Shown here in pieces: positions 6,454 through 14,419 of a DNA stretch of 34,192 nucleotides; the first letter of the stretch is position 1, and every line of letters begins with the position of its first letter. The notes under the pieces were generated by a model. That model did no database searches. It was given only the letters and a program-made list of their open reading frames with translations, and was not told where the DNA came from. Made by a program: the position numbers and the translations under genes. The DNA comes from UBA1227 sp045599345. GTDB taxonomy: Bacteria > Bacillota > Clostridia > Oscillospirales > Acutalibacteraceae. Location: positions 1-34,192 of the forward strand of contig JAZRVV010000053.1 in assembly GCA_045599345.1 (NCBI GenBank), in the 5' to 3' direction.

Positions 6454-7151
6454 TAGTCTTCTCCTTTGATTAAATTTATTTTAACTACTTCTGTAGGGTT
6501 GCCAAGACGAGGGACGATGTAGCCTGTGTTGGACAGACCTGTTCCAACAAGGAGGCGATCATCGTAGATGCCCTTGGTGTATTTTGGAAGGAAGTTTTGA
6601 CCAGGGCAGAATATGCCCTGATTTTTAATGCGAATCTGTCCACCATGGGCATGACCTGAGAGGATGAGATCAATCTCTGGATGCTCATCCTTTAGGTACT
6701 CTTTGTAGTGCTCTGGGTGATGGTCGAGGAGGATGGTGAAGCCATCACTGTCCTCGAAATCACGGAGCCAATCGGTGTCGCCGAGTGGCTTTTGACCACC
6801 GATATATATGTCATCGTTAAAGATGTCCCATGAATTGCTGAGCATATGGGCACCAGTTGATGCTATATCGAGTTCATTGTATACAGGATACTTGATCTCG
6901 TGGTTGCCAAACGCGAAGAATGTTGGGGCGATAGCCACACAATCGCGCAGGAATGGCAATGCCTCAACGTGGGACTTCTTGTGGCGATCAACGAGGTCGC
7001 CGACAACAAGGATGGCGTCAGGGCGTGTCAGTTGGGTATAGAGCAATGCGTTCTGTGCTGCCTTGTGTTTGTCATGCAAGTCAGAGAGCATTGCAAAGGT
7101 GTAGTTTCGCTTAATTTTGTTTGTCTTGATAGTGTATTCAGTTATTACCAT
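6453..7151 (-). CDS. Calcineurin-like metallophosphoesterase
   Basis: This 232-residue protein has the full metal-binding motif series: SDLHD (first Asp and His), GDLVD, GNHE, a lone His in LLDHHPE and GHAHGGQ. Members close to this form (YkuE/YaeI-like) often act on lipid or nucleotide phosphodiesters, but no membrane anchor or signal peptide is visible here, so it is probably cytoplasmic. It sits 3 bp after hflX and is translationally coupled to the acetyltransferase. The substrate is unknown. Confidence 0.85.
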   Translation of the reverse strand: MVITEYTIKTNKIKRNYTFAMLSDLHDKHKAAQNALLYTQLTRPDAILVVGDLVDRHKKSHVEALPFLRDCVAIAPTFFAFGNHEIKYPVYNELDIASTGAHMLSNSWDIFNDDIYIGGQKPLGDTDWLRDFEDSDGFTILLDHHPEHYKEYLKDEHPEIDLILSGHAHGGQIRIKNQGIFCPGQNFLPKYTKGIYDDRLLVGTGLSNTGYIVPRLGNPTEVVKINLIKGED

Positions 7152-7154
7152 ATC

Positions 7155-8405
7155 TTACTCCACTATATATTTTTTTAGTTTGTTTACGACGATGATGCTG
7201 CAAAGGGCATCTATTTTAAGACCATCGTCGATATATTCCTCAGAGAAGACGTTGCCGTCCTCACGTACCATAGCAGCAGGTTTTAAATCGCTGTATGGAA
7301 AGAGGTAGGTGTGGCGTTCGCGGTCGCGTGGTAAAGCTCCCTCGATGGCATCAAGGAGTTTGTCCATACCGTTGCCACGAAGGGCGCTGATGTATACTGT
7401 GTTGCCAATTGTTGGTACGTCGTTTAAGTCGTAAATCATATCACACTTGTTCATGACGTTGACAAGTGGCTTGCCGGCGGCGCCGAGTTCAGAAAGGAGC
7501 TCGTTTGTGACGCGAAGGTGCTCGGTAGAGCACGGATCGTGTGCGTCACAGACGTTAAGGATGACATCGGCTGACGCTGCTTCCTCAAGCGTTGACTTGA
7601 ATGCCTCAACAAGGTTGTGAGGTAGTCGCCTTACAAGTCCTACCGTGTCGATGAGCATTACCTCACGACCGGATGGCAACGTCAATGCGCGAGCGGTAGG
7701 GTCAAGCGTTGCAAAGAGTTTGTTCTCTGCAAGCACACCAGCCTCGGTCAGACGGTTCATCAGCGTCGATTTACCTGCGTTGGTGTAACCAACGATTACT
7801 ACCGTCTGGACACCGTCCTTTTTACGCCTTGTGCGCATCTGATTGCGGCGCTTTTCAACTTCCTTCAGCTCACCTTTGATGGCATCAATACGGCGCCTGA
7901 TGTGACGTCTGTCGGATTCGAGTTTGCTCTCACCAGGACCACGTGTGCCGATACCACCGCCGAGACGCGAGAGGGCTGTGCCTTGACCTCCAAGCCGTGG
8001 AAGCATGTACTGCAGTTGCGCAAGCTCAACTTGGAGCTTGCCCTCCTTGGAGCGGGCACGCTGGGCAAAGATATCGAGTATGAGCGTTGTCCTGTCTATT
8101 ACTTTTTTGCCTGTGTATTTTTCAATGTTGCGCTGTTGGGACGGGGAGAGTTCGTCGTCAAAGATTAGGATATCAACATCGTCAAATAGATATGACTCCT
8201 TTATCTCATCGAGCTTTCCTGTGCCAAGGAAAAGCGCAGCATCTGGTGCAGGGCGTGGCTGGATAATTTTAGCCAACACTTCTGCACCGGCCGTGTTTGC
8301 GAGCTCCTCAAGCTCATCGATTGACACTTCGGCGTCAAAATCGCCAGTGTCAACCGAGCAGAGCAGTGCTCGCTCCGGCCTTACTTTTTCTTCTAAATCT
8401 ATCAT
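7155..8405 (-). CDS. hflX: Ribosome-associated GTPase HflX
   Basis: This 416-residue GTPase has an N-terminal HflX domain (about 20-195) containing the signature LSRLGGGIGTRGPGESKLE near 145-163. The GTPase domain follows: P-loop GYTNAGKS (206-213), G3 in LIDTVG, and G4 NKCD. HflX binds 50S and splits stalled ribosomes under stress. The ATG overlaps the stop of the upstream CHR gene (ATGA). Expression from an operon headed by an Xre regulator and CHR transporters is a less usual setting. Confidence 0.96.
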   Translation of the reverse strand: MIDLEEKVRPERALLCSVDTGDFDAEVSIDELEELANTAGAEVLAKIIQPRPAPDAALFLGTGKLDEIKESYLFDDVDILIFDDELSPSQQRNIEKYTGKKVIDRTTLILDIFAQRARSKEGKLQVELAQLQYMLPRLGGQGTALSRLGGGIGTRGPGESKLESDRRHIRRRIDAIKGELKEVEKRRNQMRTRRKKDGVQTVVIVGYTNAGKSTLMNRLTEAGVLAENKLFATLDPTARALTLPSGREVMLIDTVGLVRRLPHNLVEAFKSTLEEAASADVILNVCDAHDPCSTEHLRVTNELLSELGAAGKPLVNVMNKCDMIYDLNDVPTIGNTVYISALRGNGMDKLLDAIEGALPRDRERHTYLFPYSDLKPAAMVREDGNVFSEEYIDDGLKIDALCSIIVVNKLKKYIVE

Positions 8406-8950
8406 AATTTAAATACTATGCCGATTATAGCGGCTATCAAAATAAATACTATTGGGTGAACGTTTTTGATTTTTGGAAGCTGTAGCGCAATAAAGAATGC
8501 TATAAATAGCGCAAGGTAGATTATGCTAAAAGTGCCTGTGCCATATACGGCGTTTAAAATGACTGTAAAGCAGGCGGATGCGATGAGACCCAGTCCTGCT
8601 GGACGAAGGGACGCAAATACGCGCTGCACTTTGTCATTTTCATTGTACTTCTTCCAAAATCCATGAATAATCATAATGCAAATGAATGATGGAAGTACAA
8701 GGGATAGGGTGGCAAGAAGACCACCTAAAACGCCGTGCGTTGAAAAGCCAGCATAGGTTGCAACGTTGACACCTATTGGTCCAGGTGTCGACTCTGCAAC
8801 AGCAATCATATTTGCAAGGTCCTCAACTGTGTACCAATCTGGATGCTTTTGCGCAATTTGTGAGAGGAATGGTACAGTTGCAAGGCCGCCACCAATGGCG
8901 AAGAGGCCTGCTTTGAAAAATTCAAAGCACATAAGGAGGATTTTACTCAT
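8402..8950 (-). CDS. CHR-family (chromate) transporter, second half-size subunit
   Basis: This 182-residue membrane protein has the CHR signature FFKAGLFAIGGGLATVPFL at the N-terminus and AVAESTPGPIGVNVATYAG near residues 50-68, followed by about five hydrophobic segments. Half-size CHR proteins usually come in pairs and assemble together. This one follows, and overlaps by 8 bp, its paralogue. Chromate export is the family function, but the physiological substrate in an anaerobe is uncertain. Confidence 0.9.
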   Translation of the reverse strand: MSKILLMCFEFFKAGLFAIGGGLATVPFLSQIAQKHPDWYTVEDLANMIAVAESTPGPIGVNVATYAGFSTHGVLGGLLATLSLVLPSFICIMIIHGFWKKYNENDKVQRVFASLRPAGLGLIASACFTVILNAVYGTGTFSIIYLALFIAFFIALQLPKIKNVHPIVFILIAAIIGIVFKL

Positions 8951-9497
8951 CAGCTTTTACCTCCTTTGCCCTTGCATCAAAGAGGAAGAATCCTAAAACA
9001 CCGGCAACAAGAATGACGATGATTGGGGATACTTTGAGGAATGCAACTGTGATAAATCCAGCAAGAAGTATTCCTATTTGTACAGGACTCTTGATTGATT
9101 TTTTAAACATACCAATTGTTGTGTTGATCATGAGCGCTGCTACCGCACAGCGGATTGCAGCAAAGGCATGAATAACGTACTCGTTGTCGGCAAACGATGT
9201 GAAAAAGGCTGCAATAATCGTAATGATTAAAAGGCTTGGAGTAATAACTCCAAGTGTTGCAAAGATTGCACCAAGGAGCCCTTTTTCCTGTTTGCCGATG
9301 AATGTTGCCGTGTTGACGGCAATAACGCCAGGTGTACACTGGCTGAGCGTGTATATATCGAGCATTTCTTCCCTTGTGACCCAGTGGTTGTTGTCCACAG
9401 CTTCACGCTCCATAAGTGGGAGCATAGCGTATCCGCCACCGATGGTGAAGAGGCCTACTTTAAAGAATGCCCAAAAGAGTTTTACGAGTTCTTTCAT
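8943..9497 (-). CDS. CHR-family (chromate) transporter, first half-size subunit
   Basis: This 184-residue paralogue of the following gene has FFKVGLFTIGGGYAMLPLMEREAV at the start and TLSQCTPGVIAVNTATFIG near residues 50-68. The rest is hydrophobic with about five segments. It begins 2 bp after the Xre gene stop, with the RBS AGGTAGG lying in that stop region. The pair corresponds to the N- and C-terminal halves of full-length ChrA. Confidence 0.9.
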   Translation of the reverse strand: MKELVKLFWAFFKVGLFTIGGGYAMLPLMEREAVDNNHWVTREEMLDIYTLSQCTPGVIAVNTATFIGKQEKGLLGAIFATLGVITPSLLIITIIAAFFTSFADNEYVIHAFAAIRCAVAALMINTTIGMFKKSIKSPVQIGILLAGFITVAFLKVSPIIVILVAGVLGFFLFDARAKEVKADE

Positions 9498-9498
9498 T

Positions 9499-9741
9499 TT
9501 ACCTACCTAATAGTTCGTCTACTGAAACGTCAAGTGTATTTGCGATTGCGAGGAGTTCATAGTCGTTGATACCACGGTGCTGGCCTTCAATTTTTGAAAG
9601 GCCAGAACTTGTCATCTCGACACCCTGAAGGGCGAGAGACTCAATCATATCAACCTGTTTGATTCCACGCTCTTTGCGCTTCGCTTCTATTAGTGCTCCG
9701 CTGATGTTTTTGGTACCGCGGATTTGCTCCCTAATTCTCAT
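9499..9741 (-). CDS. Xre-family HTH regulator heading the chr-hflX operon
   Basis: This 80-residue protein is essentially one Cro/CI-type HTH: GALIEAKRKERGIKQVDMIESLALQGVEMTSSGLSKIEGQHRGINDYELLAIANTLDVSVDELLGR. ATG 9741 is preferred over an in-frame GTG at 9750, because GGGTGA lies 5 nt upstream of the ATG. As first gene of a six-gene operon whose promoter contains a TTCCAA..TTGGAA dyad, it is probably an autoregulator. There is no effector domain, so induction would need another partner or direct sensing. Confidence 0.85.
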   Translation of the reverse strand: MRIREQIRGTKNISGALIEAKRKERGIKQVDMIESLALQGVEMTSSGLSKIEGQHRGINDYELLAIANTLDVSVDELLGR

Positions 9742-9759
9742 TTTTATCACCCACTAATT

Positions 9760-9806
9760 TTCCAAAATGACAAAAAGATTATATTCCAAATTGGAAAATA
9801 AATCAA
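9760..9806 (-). promoter_or_regulatory. xre-chr-hflX operon promoter with Xre operator candidates
   Basis: -35 TTGATT (9801-9806) and -10 TATAAT (9778-9783) lie 17 bp apart on the minus strand. The spacer contains the dyad TTCCAAATTGGAA (9784-9796). A further TTCCAA half-site lies at 9760-9765, 24 bp from the first. Position within the spacer predicts repression by the adjacent Xre protein. Confidence 0.68.
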
Positions 9807-9812
9807 CGTTTC

Positions 9813-9865
9813 TTGAATATATAATTGTATAGTGATATAATACCCTCACTATTTTTAAAGTTGAG
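9813..9865 (+). promoter_or_regulatory. pncB promoter and leader hairpin
   Basis: -35 TTGAAT (9813-9818) and -10 TATAAT (9836-9841) are 17 bp apart. In the short leader, CCCTCA (about 9843-9848) can pair with TGAGGG (about 9862-9867), which contains the Shine-Dalgarno of pncB. The hairpin is short (6 bp) and could modulate translation only weakly. Confidence 0.6.
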
Positions 9866-9873
9866 GGATAACT

Positions 9874-11346
9874 ATGAAAAAAATGTACGATAGTGAAATG
9901 AACCTAACTTTACTTACGGACTTCTATGAGCTCACCATGGCAAATGGCTATTTTAAGAATGGCTTTAAGGACACAATCGGTTATTTCGATATGTTCTATC
10001 GCACCATTCCAGATTGCGGCGGCTATGTTATCATGTGTGGCGTTGAACAGGTAATTAACTACCTCAATAATCTCAAATTCACTGACGAGGACATCGACTA
10101 TCTTCGTACACGTGGTTTCTGTGAGGAGTTCCTTGATTACCTTAGGAACTTTGATTTCGTATGTGACGTTTGGGCAATTCCAGAGGGCACACCTGTATTC
10201 CCAGGCGAGCCTATTATCAAAGTTCGTGGTCCAATGATCCAGGCTCAGTTTTTGGAGACAATGATTCTCCTTATAATCAATCACCAGAGCCTTATCGCAA
10301 CCAAGGCTAACCGCGTTGTACGCGCAGCTGATGGACGCGCTGTAATGGAATTCGGCTCTCGTCGTGCACAGTCTGCACAGGCCGCTATCCTCGGTGCACG
10401 CGCAGCGTACATCGGTGGATGCGTTGGTACAGCCTGCACGCTCAATGGCCGTGACTATGGCATTCCAGCGCTCGGCACAATGGCTCACAGCTGGGTACAG
10501 CTCTTTGACAGTGAGTATGAGGCATTCAAAGCATATGCAACAGAGTATCCTGACTCTTGCACATTGCTTGTTGATACATATAACGTACTCAAGTCTGGCG
10601 TACCAAACGCAATCAAGGTATTTAACGAAGTACTCGTACCACAGGGCAAGCGCCCTAAGGGTATTCGTATAGACAGTGGTGACATCACTTACCTTTCAAA
10701 GAAGGCAAGAAAGATGCTCGATGATGCTGGTTTCCCAGATTGTACAATCTGTGCATCCAACTCACTTGATGAGAATATCATCCGTGATATGCTCCTCCAG
10801 GGCGCCAAGATTGATACATTTGGCGTAGGCGAGCGCCTCATCACTTCATCATCACATCCAGTACTTGACGGTGTATACAAGCTCGTTGCAATAGAGGACA
10901 AGGATGGCAACATCATTCCAAAGATCAAGATCTCTGAAAACGTTGCCAAGATTACAACACCTTGCAACAAGGAAGTATATCGTTTCTATGACAAGGAGAC
11001 AGGCAAGGCAGAGGCCGATGTTTTGACACTCGTTGGTGAAAAGATTGATGAGTCCAAGCCATACCTTCTCTTTGACCCTAACTACACATGGAAGCAAAAG
11101 GTTATTGAAAACTTTGTTGCAAAGCCACTTCTTGTTAAAATCTTTGATCACGGCAAGCAGATTGTTGAGGTCAAGACAGTAGAGGAGTGCAAGAAGTACT
11201 GTGAAGAGCAGATAGCAACACTCTGGGATGAGTGCCTTCGTTTTGAACATCCTCACAAGTATTGGGTTGACTATTCACGTGACCTCTTTGATGAGAAGTA
11301 CAGATTGTTAAAGGAGTTTAGCTCCAAAGTAAATGAAAACGCATAA
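9874..11346 (+). CDS. pncB: Nicotinate phosphoribosyltransferase
   Basis: This 490-residue enzyme makes nicotinate mononucleotide from nicotinate and PRPP in the Preiss-Handler NAD salvage pathway. Recognisable blocks are LTDFYELTMANGYF at the start, MEFGSRRAQ, GTMAHSWVQLF (the His region phosphorylated in the ATP-coupled reaction), RIDSGDITYLSKKAR and DTFGVGERLITS. Length matches the longer Firmicute form. The start is the ATG after GAGGGA; a second in-frame ATG 12 nt later is less well placed. It is monocistronic, with its own promoter and terminator. Confidence 0.96.
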   Translation: MKKMYDSEMNLTLLTDFYELTMANGYFKNGFKDTIGYFDMFYRTIPDCGGYVIMCGVEQVINYLNNLKFTDEDIDYLRTRGFCEEFLDYLRNFDFVCDVWAIPEGTPVFPGEPIIKVRGPMIQAQFLETMILLIINHQSLIATKANRVVRAADGRAVMEFGSRRAQSAQAAILGARAAYIGGCVGTACTLNGRDYGIPALGTMAHSWVQLFDSEYEAFKAYATEYPDSCTLLVDTYNVLKSGVPNAIKVFNEVLVPQGKRPKGIRIDSGDITYLSKKARKMLDDAGFPDCTICASNSLDENIIRDMLLQGAKIDTFGVGERLITSSSHPVLDGVYKLVAIEDKDGNIIPKIKISENVAKITTPCNKEVYRFYDKETGKAEADVLTLVGEKIDESKPYLLFDPNYTWKQKVIENFVAKPLLVKIFDHGKQIVEVKTVEECKKYCEEQIATLWDECLRFEHPHKYWVDYSRDLFDEKYRLLKEFSSKVNENA

Positions 11347-11351
11347 ATAAG

Positions 11352-11388
11352 AAAAGCTGGAACGAAAATTATTATCGTTCCAGCTTTT
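11352..11388. terminator. Bidirectional terminator between pncB and the lipoprotein gene
   Basis: AAAAGCTGGAACG (11352-11364) pairs perfectly with 11376-11388 around an A/T-rich loop. It lies 5 bp after the pncB stop and 1 bp before the convergent lipoprotein stop, with A and T flanks suited to both strands. Confidence 0.88.
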
Positions 11389-11389
11389 A

Positions 11390-11965
11390 TTATTTGTCGA
11401 GTTCTACCGGTGTGAAATCAACTGTTTTGTCATTTAGTTTGATTGTGATTTCCTCATCACCATATGTACCAGTCATATTTGTCTTTTCGCCAAGGCTATC
11501 GAAGAATGTGAGCTTCTTGCCTTTAAACTTGTATGTACCATCAGCGATTGTTTTGAACTCATAATTGTTGATGCCAAAGACATAGGCGTCAACGCTTGTG
11601 TACCCTTTGTCCTCTGCGGATTTCATAAGGAGTTTTACTGCGAGGTCATCCTCTGTGCTAACGCCACTTTGGCTCATAAGGGTGTTTATCTCTTCGGTAG
11701 ATTTCTCAGCAAGTACAGCTTTATACTTTTCAATATAAGAATTGATTAGAGTTCTACGAGACTTTTCACTTGCTGTCTGTGAGATAGCAAATGAGCCGTC
11801 ATCGTTGAGTGTCATTACATAGGTTCCAGTTACAGCAGTCTTTGCAACTTCCATGTCGAATGTCGCATTCCAACGACCTGCGATTTTTGTGTTTTTGTTG
11901 CAGCCAGTAAATGCAACAAGAATGAGGCATGCAATAATTACGAGACTTATTCTTCTTTTAAACAT
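11390..11965 (-). CDS. Small lipoprotein of unknown function
   Basis: This 191-residue protein has an N-terminal lipoprotein signal: two arginines, a hydrophobic stretch, then FTGC with Cys22 as the lipidated residue. The mature part begins IAGRWNATFDM and ends with short beta-like repeats (GTYKFKGKKLTFFDSLG, GTYGDEEITIKLNDKTVDF), like lipocalin-type or DUF5640-type extracytoplasmic domains. The middle (about 85-125) is helical. It is the last gene of the SAM-riboswitch operon and overlaps the TSCPD gene by 8 nt. I do not recognise a specific function. Confidence 0.75.
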   Translation of the reverse strand: MFKRRISLVIIACLILVAFTGCNKNTKIAGRWNATFDMEVAKTAVTGTYVMTLNDDGSFAISQTASEKSRRTLINSYIEKYKAVLAEKSTEEINTLMSQSGVSTEDDLAVKLLMKSAEDKGYTSVDAYVFGINNYEFKTIADGTYKFKGKKLTFFDSLGEKTNMTGTYGDEEITIKLNDKTVDFTPVELDK

Positions 11966-12212
11966 TTTTAGCGGCCTCCATTACAGCTCTTGCAAGTTGG
12001 TCAGAGCAAGATGTTGGCTTATAGCCACATGTAATGCCGTGGAAGAGGTCATATATTTCGTCTGCTGTCTTGCCATCCACAGCAACTGAAAGTGCCTTGA
12101 GGTTGCCGTTGCAACCACCATAGAATTCTATATTTGTAACAACCTTGTTCTCGTCCATATCAAATCTGATTAGTTGGGAACAGGTGCCCTGTGTGCGATA
12201 TTCGTATGTCAT
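11958..12212 (-). CDS. Stand-alone TSCPD-domain protein (TIGR03905-like)
   Basis: This 84-residue protein is a single TSCPD domain. Cysteines stand at positions 10 (GTCSQ), 34 (GGCNG), 62 (GITCGY) and 69 (TSCSDQ). The domain is best known from the C-terminus of some ribonucleotide reductases, and the free form is common in Clostridia without an assigned role. The cysteine pattern suggests metal binding. It starts inside the metK stop (ATGA overlap), so it is expressed with SAM synthetase. Confidence 0.85.
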   Translation of the reverse strand: MTYEYRTQGTCSQLIRFDMDENKVVTNIEFYGGCNGNLKALSVAVDGKTADEIYDLFHGITCGYKPTSCSDQLARAVMEAAKNV

Positions 12213-13387
12213 TTGATTGCCTCCAAGAGTTCGTCAACCTTGTTTGTCTGCTCGAATGATACTCCGAGGTCCTCACGTCCCATATGGCCGAGCGCTGCAA
12301 GGTTCTTGTACTTGATGTCGCGAAGGCCAAGTGTGTCGATGATTGCTGCAGGGCGAAGGTCAAAGACCTTGTTGACAGCTTTCACAATCTGGGCGTTGTC
12401 AACTGTTTCAGTACCAAATGTTTCAACCATGATTGAAACAGGGTGTGCAACGCCGATTGCATAAGAAAGCTGAATCTCGCATTTCTTTGCGAGGCCTGCA
12501 GCTACAATATTCTTTGCAACCCAACGTGCGGCGTATGTAGCGCTTCTATCAACCTTTGTTGGATCCTTGCCAGAGAAGCATCCGCCGCCATGGCGAGCGT
12601 AGCCGCCATATGTGTCGACGATAATCTTGCGGCCTGTGAGGCCAGAGTCGCCAGCAGGGCCGCCGATTACAAATCGACCCGTTGGGTTGATATAGTACTT
12701 TGTCTTATCATCGAGAAGTTCCACTGGAACTACTCGCTCTACTACTTTCGCAATGATGTCCTTGCGAATCTGCTCAAGGGAAACACGCTCGTCGTGCTGT
12801 GTTGATACAACAATTGCCTCAACACGCATTGGTGTTCCATCGTTGTCGTACTGAACAGTAACCTGTGTCTTGCCGTCTGGGCGAAGGTATGAAAGTGTAC
12901 CGTCCTCGCGTACTTCCTGGAGCCTCTTAGCAAGGCGATGTGCGAGCGAAATAGGGAGCGGCATAAGCTCTGGGGTTTCGTCACATGCGAAACCAAACAT
13001 TATGCCCTGGTCGCCAGCGCCGTTGAGGTTGTAGGCGTCGTCGTCACCGTCTTTAATCTCGAGTGACTTGTCGACGCCCATGGCGATATCTGATGACTGC
13101 TTGTCGATTGCAAGAATCATCTTGCAGTTATCGCCATTGAAACCGAGCTCGTCGCTGTCGTAGCCTATTTCCTTTATTGTATCACGGGCGATTTTCTCAA
13201 CATCAACATCCGCTGATGTTGTAATCTCGCCCATAATCATTACTTGATTAGTTGTTGCTGTTGTCTCACAAGCAACACGAGCATTCTTGTCCTGTGCTAA
13301 AATCTCGTCAAGAATTGCATCACTTATCTGGTCACATACTTTATCTGGATGACCTTTTGTTACTGATTCTGAAGTAAAGAAATACAT
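12209..13387 (-). CDS. metK: S-adenosylmethionine synthetase
   Basis: This 392-residue enzyme makes SAM from methionine and ATP. Visible motifs are SVTKGHPDKVCDQISDAILD (ATP and Mg site), GAGDQGIMFGFA (signature), and GGGCFSGKDPTKVDRSATYAARW (phosphate-binding loop). Length and motif spacing are normal. The ATG has RBS GGAGG 7 nt upstream and follows an S-box leader, so SAM represses its own synthase gene. Confidence 0.98.
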   Translation of the reverse strand: MYFFTSESVTKGHPDKVCDQISDAILDEILAQDKNARVACETTATTNQVMIMGEITTSADVDVEKIARDTIKEIGYDSDELGFNGDNCKMILAIDKQSSDIAMGVDKSLEIKDGDDDAYNLNGAGDQGIMFGFACDETPELMPLPISLAHRLAKRLQEVREDGTLSYLRPDGKTQVTVQYDNDGTPMRVEAIVVSTQHDERVSLEQIRKDIIAKVVERVVPVELLDDKTKYYINPTGRFVIGGPAGDSGLTGRKIIVDTYGGYARHGGGCFSGKDPTKVDRSATYAARWVAKNIVAAGLAKKCEIQLSYAIGVAHPVSIMVETFGTETVDNAQIVKAVNKVFDLRPAAIIDTLGLRDIKYKNLAALGHMGREDLGVSFEQTNKVDELLEAIK

Positions 13388-13407
13388 ATTTGCCTCCTGA
13401 AAAATTA

Positions 13408-13438
13408 AAGCCCTTCGGGCGCAACCGAAGGGCCTTTA
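13408..13438 (-). terminator. Riboswitch-controlled terminator before metK
   Basis: On the minus strand AAAGGCCCTTCGG pairs with CGAAGGGCTTT and is followed by AATTTTT. It lies between the SAM-I aptamer and the metK ribosome site, as expected for transcriptional OFF control. Confidence 0.85.
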
Positions 13439-13442
13439 AAAC

Positions 13443-13537
13443 CTTATCTTTCGGTTTGCACCGCAGGATTTAGCACCTTAGCTTTCGCCAGGTTGCTGGA
13501 CGTCGATGGGCCTGTCCCTTACGTCTCTCTTGATAAG
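13443..13537 (-). promoter_or_regulatory. SAM-I (S-box) riboswitch
   Basis: The minus strand shows the S-box core in order: CTTATCAAGAGAG, GGGACAGGCCC, CCAGCAACCTGG, AAGGTGCTAAATCC and a closing GATAAG that completes P1. SAM binding stabilises the terminator at 13408-13438 and shuts off metK, the TSCPD gene and the lipoprotein gene. Confidence 0.96.
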
Positions 13538-13561
13538 AAAATATTCAAATTACCGTACGTT

Positions 13562-13590
13562 ATTTTATATTCATTGCGCCTTAAAGTCAA
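13562..13590 (-). promoter_or_regulatory. Promoter of the metK riboswitch transcript
   Basis: -35 TTGACT (13585-13590) and -10 TAAAAT (13562-13567) are 17 bp apart on the minus strand, about 25 bp before the aptamer. It lies 3 bp after the ribU stop. Confidence 0.75.
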
Positions 13591-13592
13591 TA

Positions 13593-14189
13593 CTATTTTT
13601 TAAGAATTGGGGAGAGGCGCTTGTAAATGAGGAAGGTGACAGCAGCGTCGATGAGTCCCTTTACAAGTGTGAATGGAATGTTGAAGATGATAAGGTCCTT
13701 GATGAGTGTGTCAGCTGCTGGAAGGATTGCCTGGTACATGCCAACGATAGCAGGGATTGGGAAACCAAGGAACTTGCCATAGAGTGGATAGATGAGGAAA
13801 TAGTTGATTGGCAAGCTGCAAATTGCCATAGCAAGTGCACCGATGATAGAAGCTATGAGTGCGCCCTTTTTTGTCTTATTCTTTTTATAGAAAAGTCCTG
13901 CTGGGACAACAAAGCAACATCCGAGGAGGAAGTTGGAGAGTTCGCCGATAAAGGCGGAACTTGAAAGAGGCATGTGTATGAGGTTCTTGACAAGGCATAC
14001 AAGTACGCCTTCGAGAGGACCATACGCAAATGCTATGATGAGTTCTGGTATATCGGAGAAGTCAAGCTTGATAAAGCTTGGGATGATTGGAATCGCTACT
14101 TCGATAAACTGGAGAACCATTGCAATAGCAGCCATTATTGCTATTGATGTCAACTTTCTAACGTTTGTCGTGTTGTTTTGCTTTGCCAT
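13593..14189 (-). CDS. ribU: ECF transporter S component, riboflavin-specific RibU
   Basis: This 198-residue integral membrane protein has about six hydrophobic segments. The S-component pattern is evident: KLTSIAIMAAIAMVLQF at the start, and FAYGPLEGVLVCLVKNLIHMP mid-protein, typical of RibU. RibU binds riboflavin and docks with the shared EcfT/EcfA module, which is not in this window. The FMN riboswitch upstream supports riboflavin as the substrate. The RBS (GAAAGAAG) is weaker than those of its neighbours. Confidence 0.93.
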   Translation of the reverse strand: MAKQNNTTNVRKLTSIAIMAAIAMVLQFIEVAIPIIPSFIKLDFSDIPELIIAFAYGPLEGVLVCLVKNLIHMPLSSSAFIGELSNFLLGCCFVVPAGLFYKKNKTKKGALIASIIGALAMAICSLPINYFLIYPLYGKFLGFPIPAIVGMYQAILPAADTLIKDLIIFNIPFTLVKGLIDAAVTFLIYKRLSPILKK

Positions 14190-14225
14190 TTGTTTTTACT
14201 TCTTTCAATAGTATTTCTTCAAAGT

Positions 14226-14256
14226 AAAAAGCCCTGTGGGAGTACCACAGGGCTTA
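14226..14256 (-). terminator. Riboswitch-controlled terminator before ribU
   Basis: On the minus strand AAGCCCTGTGG and CCACAGGGCTT form the stem around TACTC, followed by a T run. It lies between the FMN aptamer and ribU. Confidence 0.88.
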
Positions 14257-14276
14257 AATTAAGACGTAGGGATATA

Positions 14277-14385
14277 CATCTTCTCTCGTCCAGACTGTAC
14301 TGTCGGTACTGGAATTTCACCAGTTCATGCCTTGCGGCCCGCGGACTTTACCGCCGGTGGGGAATTGCGCCCCGCCCTGAAGATG
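14277..14385 (-). promoter_or_regulatory. FMN riboswitch (RFN element)
   Basis: The minus strand carries the conserved RFN blocks: CTTCAGGGCGGGG, CAATTCCCCACCGGCGGTAA, CTGGTGAAATTCCAG, and CAGTCTGGACGAGAGAAG. P1 closes between CATCTTC (14379-14385) and GAAGATG (14277-14283). FMN binding is expected to favour the terminator at 14226-14256 and reduce riboflavin uptake. Confidence 0.97.
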
Positions 14386-14390
14386 AGCAA

Positions 14391-14419
14391 ATTGTATCAC
14401 TAATTATGTTGGTAGTCAA
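14391..14419 (-). promoter_or_regulatory. Promoter of the ribU riboswitch transcript
   Basis: -35 TTGACT (14414-14419) and -10 TACAAT (14391-14396) have a 17-bp spacer on the minus strand. The folC stop codon TGA (14416-14418) lies inside the -35 hexamer, so ribU has its own start point even though folC reads toward it. Confidence 0.75.

Noticed and set aside
13408..14400. Leader hairpins before metK and ribU as T-box elements
   Set aside because: The conserved cores are those of the SAM-I and FMN aptamers. No T-box sequence (TGGNACCGCG) is present.
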